Assembly: GCF_945859705.1 (NCBI RefSeq)
Contig: NC_079136.1
Coordinates: 48,994,094 to 49,058,093, forward strand
DNA length: 64,000 bases
Direction of reading: 5' to 3'
From: Episyrphus balteatus
Taxonomy: Eukaryota > Arthropoda > Insecta > Diptera > Syrphidae
The notes under the pieces are model-generated. The model was not told the origin of the DNA. It made no database searches and saw only the letters and a program-made list of their open reading frames with translations. The translations under genes were made by a program, and so were the position numbers. Shown here one piece after another: positions 11,506-20,229 of this stretch (position 1 is the first letter of the stretch; the number at the start of each line of letters is the position of its first letter).

Positions 11506-12884
11506 TGTAAAATGCTCTTGGAATGCCCGCTCGTTTGCGAAAACGTTTATTCTTTGACGATAAACATGGATAAATTATAACAAAGATCTTGTTGTTAATC
11601 ATTTGCCTCAATAGAATGCCCACCACAAAAACAGTTTCATAACTTTTTAAAAATATACACGTCATGTATGTGCGCTGCGAAGAAAAGCCGAAAAATATTC
11701 CCCCAGGAAATACTTTTCATCCCAAACAGCAGACAGCAATAAGCAAGACAATCCTAACATCGCATTATGCAGCTCATTCAACACCCATATTCTTCAGCTC
11801 CCTAAAATTGACCTCACTTTATGTAAATGATATCAGAACCAAGACCCGTTGATGAAAAGCCATCTTAGAAGAAGATCACTTCACTGCCTGTGCAAATGAT
11901 GGTATCGACGTTTATAAACTTGGACGACATGTGATGTGGAAACTATACCATCTTGAAAGTTGATGTGGAAGAAATATTTGAAAGAACGTTATAGTAAATG
12001 TTTCAGAGCATCATTTATGTCCCCAATTTTGATTGCGGGTAATTTTTTTTTTATTAATTCTCCTTTTTTGGTTCGATATATTCATTATTCTTTCTTCATC
12101 AGATGAACTCTGCCTGCATTGATGTCGTCCTGTTTCTGTAGGACATGTCTTCTACAGATGGCTCTAAAGCCCCCATCGGGATCCCGAGAAAATGATATCT
12201 GCATAAATCTTCTTCGCAATTACTTTCCCCTCCTAAACAGCTATGCAGCGGAAGGAATTAAACCCCACTCAACCAACCCTACAACTGGACATCCGGGTCT
12301 GAACACCTCGAGGACAACCGCCTAGACAGCAGACTTTTTAAATAAAGTTTATCCATGTATTATATTTGTTTATATTTTATAACTTTGTCATTATTTAACG
12401 TTAGGCCCCCTTTGTGCTAACAAAATTTTGTATCTATCAATGTATCTTAGAAATAAGTTATTTTAAGTCAATAGGAAGTTCAATAAATCAAAATTAAAAT
12501 TAAATTGCAATTAAACAAAAAACTTATTTGCAAGCTAGCATTCTTGGTCCAGCTGTGGGAGTCCTTACAAAGGCGGGATATTAGTGAAATAAGAATCGTG
12601 GTTGAGAAGTTTCAATTATTACAACTTAAAATTTTTATTTGAATAGTTTTGAAGTCTCTTTTAATACATTTTTCTTTAATTTAACCACATAAATTCACTG
12701 CCCAACACACAAAAATTTTCCCGATCGTTGTTTATCATGTCTTACTAAATGGAGGGTGCTGATTCCGAAAACAACATTTTTAGTTTTTTTTCTAGCAGAT
12801 CTAGTTTTTAAATTATTCATACATAAAAACTCATACAAATTTTTTTTTGTAAATTTTTATTTTGTATTTTTGTTTAGCTACTGA

Positions 12885-13465
12885 ACCGAAATACATTACA
12901 GTCGAAATAAATTTTTCCAGTGAAACTTTAAAAACGCATGTGATAAGAAAAACTAAAAAGATTTTAGAATGAAATTACCCCCAAAATGTGAAAAATGAAA
13001 ATATCGGAAAAATTACAGCTCATAGAAAAAAAAGTGTGATTTTCAGGCTTAGTGGACCCAAATACATAAGGTTTGATAAAAAATTGTATGGAAAATGTTA
13101 ACAAACAGTCAAAATATGCATAACTTTAAAAATAGTAGAAAATTGCCACCAAAATGTGAAAAACTAAAAAATAATAAATAAAAATAGAGCTTCTAGAAAG
13201 AAAAAAATGTGATTTTTAGGATTACTGACCTTAAATACATTAAATTTATTAATTAATTAATTAAATTAGTATAATTTTTTCTGGAAAATTTCAATAAACG
13301 ATCAAAATGGGCAAAACTTAAAAATTAGTATGAACGAACATGCCCCTAAATATGAAAAATTAAATATTTCAAAAACTAGAGCTGATAGAATGAAACCATT
13401 ATGATTTTTGAGCTAATTGAATCCAAATGCATACGATTTGGTATAAATTTTTCTGGAAAATTAAA
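12885..13465. repeat. Degenerate ~180-bp tandem repeat, about three copies
   Basis: The phrases CCAAAATGTGAAAAA, GAGCT or CAGCT plus an A-rich run, TGTGATTTTTAGG and CCAAATACATAAGG recur at spacings of roughly 170-195 bp. The copies have diverged substantially from each other. Confidence 0.6.
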
Positions 13466-13764
13466 AAAGTTGAAAATTGCTGGCGAGTGTTACTTGTTCT
13501 TCTCGATTTCCTTCAATTAAACTTGATGCTGTTGCAAACCATGCAAAGTGAGTTTGTCTTCATCGTCGATATACACTTCCATGGGCTAGATTAAAGGGGG
13601 ACAAAAAAAATAAATTAAATATAGCTATGCATAGCATATATAACCACAAAAAAAAAAACACTAACCCATATACATCACATACAATTTGTACAGTAATGGA
13701 AGTTTTCTAAAGCTAATTCTGCTCATCGACGAAAGAATTTGTGGGAAGCATTGTTACGATAACT

Positions 13765-15219
13765 TGCGACCGATGCTGAGGGCACTTCGGTATCCTAATT
13801 TAAATTCCATATATCAAGGCGACCACTGCCGTCGACAGAAGCGAACAAGGCGGGATGAATTGGAGACCATGCAACATCCATAACATTATCTTAATTATCT
13901 TTAAATGAATATAATGGTTTAGTGTCCTACAAGTAAATACAAAAAATGTTATACATATTGGTTGTTATAGTAGATATTAAATTTCACCTTAAGACTACAT
14001 AACTTAATTGTCCAATCATTGGACGATGTAGGGAACAAATCTTCAAAATCTGGTGTAGATTGATTTGGATGAGTTGGTATTCCCTTCACTGGACCCAAAT
14101 GCTTCTCATAGACTTCAGACACACCCGAACGTATTCCATGTCGATAAGCTTGAGTAAAAATAACGATTTATTTATAAGCAAATGGAAAATCACAACAAAC
14201 TTTTACCATTCGACGGAAAGGACATGCAACTGATAGCAATTGGCTTCGATTGCCGTTGCTGCAATTTCAGTGTATCTTGCGGCATCGACAACTTATCCAA
14301 ACTCCATGAGCAAAGCTTGCCATCGGATGAGATGGATATCACATTGTGTGCATTCTGTGTGCCAACCATTTGCAAAACAATACACTGGGTGCGTATGTGC
14401 AGTTGCACTTAGAGGTGTCCTCTGGATGGGTGTCCGCTTTTGCACTCGATTATCCCATAATACAATCTGATCGGAATACGTTCCAGCGAGTATAAGATTT
14501 TGATTGAATTTAGCAAAGCATGCTGACATATGGACATATCTGACAATGGAATACATCTTCGGGTGTTTGTTTTTTATATTTTGTGTTCCAGACCATTACA
14601 ACACTATCTGGTTCATTGGGACTCTCCTATAAAAAGTTATTTAGTGGGTTTTAGATAGAATTGTAGAAAAAAATAAAATTGCAAACCTCATTATTGTGAT
14701 ATGAATCAACAATCAGTTCAGGAATATGTGTTGACCAATTCATTGAAGTGATGCATCGATTCTTAGACCATCGGTCTTCGTAGAAAGCTCGATTCAATGA
14801 TAACCTAGCATGTGTCCTCTCATCGTTTGACTCTTCATTATCACCACCTCCAATGTAGTCTGTGTAGATGTCGACATTCTCAGATAGAGACCAGCGCGTA
14901 GAACAAACCTCTGAAAGTCCTCCGACAAGATGATCATCTGTTTTTGTTCTTCCGATAGTTCCTTAACTGAAAGCACAAATGTTAAATTGATGTAAAGAGA
15001 GGAGAGAAAAAATTCACTTACTCTATTTTTCTCTTCAGGTTCTTTTTTGTGTTCAAGTGGTGTTATGGCTGATGCAACTTCCTTCATAGTGGGCAAACCA
15101 TGTGGTAGAATTCCTGGTGGTAGTTTGGAATGGTCACCATTGTCGATGTGTGGCAGCGATCTCTGTTCGTCATCTCCTTGGGCTTCATAAGTAAGCATAG
15201 GTAAAACAGGAACAATTCT
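13765..15219 (-). pseudogene. sw: Cytoplasmic dynein intermediate chain (short wing) pseudogene, introns retained, both ends truncated
   Basis: Reading leftward: LTYEAQGDDEQRSLPH, KLPPGILPHGLPTMKEVA, LSEEQKQMIILSEDFQRFVL, then NVDIYTDYIGGGDNEESND, RWSKNRCITSMNWSTHIPEL, NLILAGTYSDQIVLWDNRVQ, QMVGTQNAHNVISISSDGKL, DWTIKLCSLK and PALFASVDGSGRLDLWNLN. This is the linker plus WD40 region of the dynein-1 intermediate chain, which binds dynein heavy chain and dynactin cargo complexes. Introns survive at about 14967-15021, 14627-14686 and later. Damage: loss of the residues around RVIERAL with a frameshift, a small duplication after FHCQ, loss of the block around SLVMGSEDGYVYSAS, TAA for Ser in the EDNSDYVMDV region, and TAG for Gln in LWNLNQD. 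The N-terminal p150-binding region and the last WD repeats are missing. It lies entirely inside the TTAA-flanked element, so it was copied at DNA level. Confidence 0.88.
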
Positions 15220-15367
15220 ACGATTTTTTTTGTTTGTTTTTTTTTTCTCTCATTTTGTTTAGAGCTTTGTTTTATTAAATTTTAATTTTTTAAATAAAAA
15301 AGCAAAAGCAAACTTTTTGACAGACAGCTGTCAAAGTTAATGTTCAGTGCTGCCAAACTTTTACACG

Positions 15368-15433
15368 GATTTCAAAAATCTCGATGTCGTTTTTTTGCAC
15401 AAAATCTATATAGATAAACAAAAAAACACACCT
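15368..15433 (-). repeat. Inner 66-bp inverted repeat, right arm
   Basis: Exact reverse complement of 10911-10976. Together the arms bound a 4,523-bp segment that contains the dynein intermediate chain pseudogene and the other cargo. Confidence 0.8.
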
Positions 15434-16159
15434 ATTATTTTCTTTTGGTGTTTGTTTAGTTTAATTAAGTATATTAATAGGTAACAGAATATGCTAATGT
15501 TAAATTTTTTAATGATGTGAATTTTTTTAAATGGCGGTGTAGTTCAGGATGATAGTAAAATCCTGTGCTCCCATCGGGCGACCAACTAACTCCTAAAGTT
15601 TTTAACCGATTGGGCTGAAATTTTGTGCGGAGCTTAAAAATACTATTCTCTAGAGAAGTACGTAAGATTTTTTTGAAATATTAAAATTTAACGATTTTAT
15701 GGTCTTTTTTTCAACGAATTTTGTTTTTGGAATGAAATAATTTTTTCAAACTAATGCTATTTCTTTAAAATGGCATTTCATTGTTTACAAGGTGTTATTA
15801 CCCCTTAATGAATATACTAGGATGGCCGAGTGGGTAGAGTGGTGGACTACCACCAAGCAGATACGAAGATCGATTCCTGGGTGTGGTAAAAAAATGATAT
15901 ACTTTTAAAATTATTATTAAAAGATATACTAAAAACTAATGGAATGTTATATATAAATCAGATCAAAAGATAAAATTCATGATTTAAAACCAGTTAAAAA
16001 AGAATTCTTTTTTGTTTTTGTAGTTTTTTTTTTTTAAATTTCGATAAGACATTTATTGAAGAGCTCTTTCAAAACTATCTGTCAAATCTCAAAGCTTCGG
16101 TAGAGACAACCTTACTAAAGTTTAAAAAAAGCTGAAATGTAGCTTTTGTAATACCTTAA

Positions 16160-16487
16160 AGGCTTGGCCACACTGGAGGGTACATGCGGTAGCGGTACGG
16201 GTAATTGTATGAAAAAAATTCCACATCTGAACGTTGATATGTCAAGGCTTGGCCACACCGGAGGGTACGCGGTAGAGGTACAGGTAACGGTACGGGTATT
16301 TGTATGGAAAAAATTCCAAACTGACACATCAACGTTCGGGTGTGGAATTTTTTTTAATACAAATATCGTTGCCGCTACCCGTACCGCTACCGCGTACCCT
16401 CCGGTGTGGCCAAGCCTTCAGTTTGGAATTTTTTTCATACAATTACCCGTACCGCTACCGCATGTACCCTCCGGTGTGGCCAAGCCT
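16160..16487. mobile_element. 328-bp TTAA-flanked palindromic MITE with a nested copy of itself
   Basis: TTAA lies at 16156-16159 and 16488-16491. Arms begin AGGCTTGGCCACACTGGAGG and, in reverse, AGGCTTGGCCACACCGGAGG, and match for about 64 bp with one difference. Inside, about 16244-16419, lies a second element with the same ends (AGGCTTGGCCACACCGGAGG) and TCA on both sides. It is unusually GC-rich for the window (GGTAGCGGTACGGGTAA). The overlapping 135- and 70-codon frames are artefacts of the palindrome. A lone diverged end is at 19627-19640. Confidence 0.85.
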
Positions 16488-16527
16488 TTAACCGAAGCTG
16501 AAATGTTAGTTGGGTGGTACGGGTTAA

Positions 16528-16756
16528 GCCATAACTACATTGGCTCAAAAAGTGAAAAAGTACAAAAGTGAAAATTTTCAAACGCATTTTTGTATGGTTT
16601 TTCGGGCTAGAAAATTAAAATAAATGATGCAGAATGCTTATTTTTCCGTCCAAAAATCAATTTGTAATCTCTTTTTTTACAAAAAAATCCCGCTAGCTAG
16701 AAAAAAAATATTTTCACTTTTGTACTTTTTCCAAAAGTGTTGAATGTAGTTAAGCC
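16528..16756. mobile_element. ~229-bp TIR MITE next to a TTAA
   Basis: The left end GCCATAACTACATT, followed by CAAAAAGTGAAAAAGTACAA, is mirrored by the right end reading GGCTTAACTACATTCA, then CTTTTGGAAAAAGTACAAAA. Flanks are TTAA (left) and TTTA (right), so a TTAA duplication with one change is possible. Confidence 0.6.
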
Positions 16757-16794
16757 TTTAGGGTGCAAGACTGTTGTAAAATTGTATTCCGTAT

Positions 16795-16881
16795 CCCGAC
16801 AAACTATTTTGGTTCTATAAAGCTTTACAGATGCAATTGTTTCTTCTATAAAGCATTATAGAAGCAAAATTGTTAGTAGGG
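16795..16881. mobile_element. 87-bp mini-palindromic element, copy 1
   Basis: Starts CCCGACAAACTATTTTGG and ends AATTGTTAGTAGGG, with two oppositely oriented CTATAAAGCTTTACAG-type cores. Relatives of almost the same length occur at 47998-48086 and 58020-58106. Confidence 0.65.
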
Positions 16882-16882
16882 A

Positions 16883-18166
16883 TATTTGTTGTTGTGGTGT
16901 TGTAAGATTTTATTTTACACTTTTGCAATGATACTAGACCACTTGCATCGGATAGTGAATACCATTTCAATGCAATCATGTCAAATAAAATTTGGGTTAT
17001 TTTTTTCTATGAGAGCTTTTTTCAAACCTCATCTTCTCCGCTTTTTTTTCTGATAAATATTTTTGATATTTCTGTATAAATTATCGATAACACAACAATT
17101 TGAGTACCTTGGCATTACTATCTGGATAATGATCTGGATTTTTCAAATATCTATACAGAAAATATAAGGGGTATTCACGATCTGATGCAACAGGCCTAGT
17201 AAAAATGTAAAATTTTATTTTTTTACAATAGATCGTGAACGCCCCTCTTCTTATCTATAGTAAATATTGAAGCATGAATGATGTTTTTTTTCCTCCACCG
17301 TTGCTTCTTCTTTTTTTCGATTATTTATAATTTAATTCTTTGTTTTGTTCTGGTTAATTAATTTTTACTAATTATTTTACATCAAAAGAAACTAAATTAC
17401 GGAACATGAGTAGCGACAACCATTATAAACAGAATAAAAAAGACAAAGTGTTTATCATGGGCGACGCGATGGTGAGCTGCCATCTGTCAAAAATAATTTT
17501 ACACCATTGTATTTTTATTTTGCAATAGGGTTAGGGTATAGCAAAAGTGCAAGACCATTGTAAAATTTCAATCCATATATTAGGGGTATTCACGATCCGA
17601 TGCAATTGGTCTAGTATCATTGCAAAAGTGCAAAAGTGTAAAATCTTACAACACTACAACAACAAAATATATGGATTGAAATTTTACAATGGTCTTGCAC
17701 TTTTGCTATACCCTAACCCTATTGCAAAATAAAAATACAATGGTGTAAAATTTTTTTGACAGATGGCAGCTCGCCGTCGCGTGTCGCCCATGATGAACAG
17801 TTTATCTTTTTTATTCTAATTCTTTTTTATTTTGTTTCTTTTGATGCAATTTGTGAAAATAAATTAACCCGAACACAACAAGGAATGAAATTATAAAAAA
17901 AAGAAGAAGCATCGGTGGAAAGACAACTCCGTAAAAAAAAGAGTGAAGCTGATATAAATCATATCATGGATTCCATTCAATATTTACTATAGATAAGAAG
18001 AAATGCGTTCACGATCTATTGTAAAAAAATAAAATTTTACACTTTTACTAGGCCTGTTGCACCAGATCGTGAATACCCCTATTTTGTTGTTGTAGTGTTG
18101 CAAGATTTTACACTTTTGCACTTTTGCAATGATACTAGACCAGTTGCATCGGATTGTGAATACCCC
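16883..18166. mobile_element. Giant nested palindrome built from GGGGTATTCACGATC elements
   Basis: Two ~410-bp arms, 17168-17577 and 17666-18080, are inverted copies of each other. They share GGATTGAAATTTTACAATGG, the TGACAGATGGCAGCTC block and TACTATAGATAAGAAG. They flank an 88-bp spacer that is itself the ~86-bp terminus GGGGTATTCACGATCCGATG. Matching termini in reverse occur at 16883-16968 and 18081-18166. A shorter family member is at 42915. No transposase is encoded. Transcripts across it would fold into a long hairpin. Confidence 0.8.
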
Positions 18167-18206
18167 TATAGTTGTTGTTTTTAATACCGAAATTGTTTTG
18201 ATTTAA

Positions 18207-18262
18207 AATATCTCGATGTCGATTTTTGTGCAAAATCTATATAAATAAATAAAAAAACCCAC
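18207..18262 (-). repeat. Diverged solo copy of the 66-bp inverted-repeat terminus
   Basis: Reads ATCTCGATGTCGATTTTTGT, then GCAAAATCTATATAAATAAA, matching the right arm at 15368-15433 with several differences. No partner arm was found nearby. Confidence 0.55.
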
Positions 18263-18749
18263 TTAATATAGCACAAGTAGTTCAAAGTAGTTTTAAGTAC
18301 TACCCTGCAAACCAAACCTCAGTAGTTTAGGGGAAAATACAACCACCAACAAAGCTTATTTTGAGGATGTATGTGTTTCCTTATTTACCAAAATCTCTCC
18401 CCTCCAAAAATAGAAGTTTTGTTTCTCCTGAAAAAATAAACTCTTCTTTGATAAATGGGAGGAAACGAGCGCGATGTATGCAATGCACAAAGTTTTGTGT
18501 CTTTTGTAATGGCGGCTCGCGTTTGATTTGACTTTTTCTACATTTTATATTTTCTAGTGAAACCAGTAAAACCTTGATAGCCACAGCCACAGCAACATCA
18601 AAAAAATTTTTCGCTGCTCCATTTGAAGAATAAAAATAAAAACAATTTAATTTAAAAAATATATAATCTTCTCAGTGTTGAGTGTTATTTGTGAAAACTA
18701 TTTTCTCTAAACAATATCTACCACACAAATTCTTCGGCACGCCACAAAA

Positions 18750-18937
18750 ATGTATTTCCACCATCAAAATGCACAGCCTCAGCCTTGTGCATTTAGAAAA
18801 AAAAGTAACACAAAAATGATACAAAAACAACCACCAATTGATTTGGAAAATAAAGGTATGCTGATTATAAAATTAATAAATTATAAAGTTGTTGATTTTT
18901 CTGTCTTTTAGTGGCGATCAATTCCAGACATCATTGA
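18750..18937 (+). CDS. Possible small spliced ORF (43 codons), weak
   Basis: ATG at 18750 opens a 35-codon exon (MYFHHQNAQPQPCAFRKK, then a stretch rich in Lys and Gln) ending at a GTATGC donor at 18856. A TTTTAG acceptor at 18910-18911 continues in frame as VAINSRHH and stops. The segment is duplicated in diverged form ~180 bp downstream (CAGCTTCAGCCTTGAGCATT). No family is recognised. It may equally be a 5' non-coding exon or chance. Confidence 0.18.
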
Positions 18938-20229
18938 CTGAGTTTACAGCAGCTTCAGCCTTGAGCATTTAGAAAAAAAAAATCAAACAAGATACAAAAA
19001 CTACCACCAAAGTGCAGACTGCAGAGTATTTTTTCTTTTTCATTTTTCTCAACTGGCCAGGCCACAGTCGCGTGCCCAAGGATCTTTTTTTTATGTATTT
19101 TGTTTTCAAAAAAAAAACTATTTTGTGTTTTTCCAATAAAATATTAAATAATAGTTGTTTAAAAGAATTGTTTGTTTGTTTTGAAGATTTTTTTATTTTC
19201 AGATGAAATTAAAATATGGATTTTAGCAATACGGATATAAACCCATGAAAGTGCTCCAAATAAGTACTTTAAAAGTACAAGTTTCAGTGCTTTTTCTGTA
19301 GGTAAAAAAGTACTGGGAAATGTACATCAGAACCACTTCCAGAAGTGCTTCGCTGATGCACTTTTGAAGTACATTTGTCTGTACTATTAATGGAGGGGAA
19401 ATTTATTTCATCTTGCATGCAAGAAAGAGATAGCTGCTTCACGTATTCTTATTATACAGAAAGTATATAACTGAATTTTTTCCCGAGCTCCTATCTTTTT
19501 TCAGTGGAAAAGAAGTACTTCTTTTACGTACATATTTCACCAGTTTTTTCTGTAGTTCTACGTTTGCTGGGTAAATAATAGATAAATATTCCCTATTGAT
19601 GTTCCATACAAGTATTTTTCCGATGTGGTCAAGCCTTTAAACAAAATTCCTCAATGAAAGTGTACTTAATTTTTGGTTTTTACTGTACTCATACCCATCC
19701 ACTCTCGGTTTACGTTCCACAAATTCGCCACTTCGCCCCAAAAATTTCAAATGTCATCTGACAAAACACCAACACAAATGCACAAAACCAACCAAAATGT
19801 CAAATTTTCACAGTTCACATGCAAACACACAACTACACCAACTATACTGCGAACAGGCCATATTGCCAAAGATTTTTTGCTTGCTTTAATTTTTATTGTG
19901 ATTGTGTGAGACAGGTTCTTCTTTCTTTTTGAGTTGCATTATTTCTATTATCTATTTATTTCCTAGTAAATTTATATTGCAAAAAAGAAAGATTTTAGTT
20001 TTATTCATTTTATTTTCCAACAAAACAATTTCAATATTATTGTTTATTATTTGACTTGAGTGTTTAACTCGCATTAAATAAAATTCAAACGCAATATTCC
20101 TGTTTTTGTTGCTGGACATAAGAACAGAAGAAAAAGAAACGAAAAACGAAAAAACTTCTTTCGACTTGAAAAAGTGCCGTGCCGTCCCGACGACGAAACA
20201 ACAAAAAGTTTTTTCATCCAGACGGAAAA
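18938..20229. other. Intergenic DNA and mats 5' region
   Basis: Holds diverged inverted AAGTACTTTTAAAGTAC-type repeats around 19255-19560 and the solo transposon end near 19627-19640. The 5'UTR of mats probably starts between about 20050 and 20229 (purine-rich GAAGAAAAAGAAACGAAAAA). No other gene seen. Long antisense frames over the mats first exon are low-complexity. Confidence 0.45.

Larger units (their letters stand above)
10838..15804. mobile_element. 4,967-bp TTAA-flanked element (piggyBac-type signature) carrying gene fragments
   Basis: A perfect 22-bp terminal inverted repeat begins GGGGTAATAACACCTTGTAA at 10838 and is mirrored at 15783-15804. Direct TTAA flanks lie at 10834-10837 and 15805-15808. 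The empty target (single TTAA) is visible in copy 1 of the host repeat at 9988-9991. TTAA duplication with perfect TIRs is the hallmark of the piggyBac superfamily. No piggyBac transposase was recognised inside, so it is probably non-autonomous. The cargo is a dynein intermediate chain pseudogene, a second spliced fragment, a tandem repeat and other degenerate DNA, mostly between the inner 66-bp inverted repeats. An alternative reading is a ~440-bp MITE that later received a 4.5-kb insertion. Confidence 0.8.
10485..16514 (+). mobile_element. CCCAACTA element copy 2, split by two TTAA-site insertions
   Basis: Starts CCCAACTAGCCAACAGCTTC at 10485 and ends GAAATGTTAGTTGGG at 16514, matching copy 1 end to end. 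It is interrupted at 10838-15808 and again at 16160-16491. At the first break, copy 1 reads TTTCATTAATGAATATAC, and here that is split exactly at TTAA. The tRNA-like block reappears at about 15821-15887 (GGATGGCCGAGTGGG, ATCGATTCC). Part of the right half is deleted relative to copy 1. Confidence 0.8.

Noticed and set aside
13686..15198. A functional second dynein intermediate chain gene like Sdic
   Set aside because: Frameshift after the first WD-proximal exon, in-frame TAA and TAG, and missing N- and C-terminal regions make a working protein implausible.
16115..16571. ORFs of 135, 70 and 63 codons
   Set aside because: They run through the GC-rich palindromic MITE, where stops are rare by composition. 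The translations repeat themselves.
18301..19573. A single transposon bounded by ACCCTGCAAAC and GTTTGCTGGGT-type ends
   Set aside because: The end match is only about 11 bp with one mismatch and there is no target duplication. Too weak to call.
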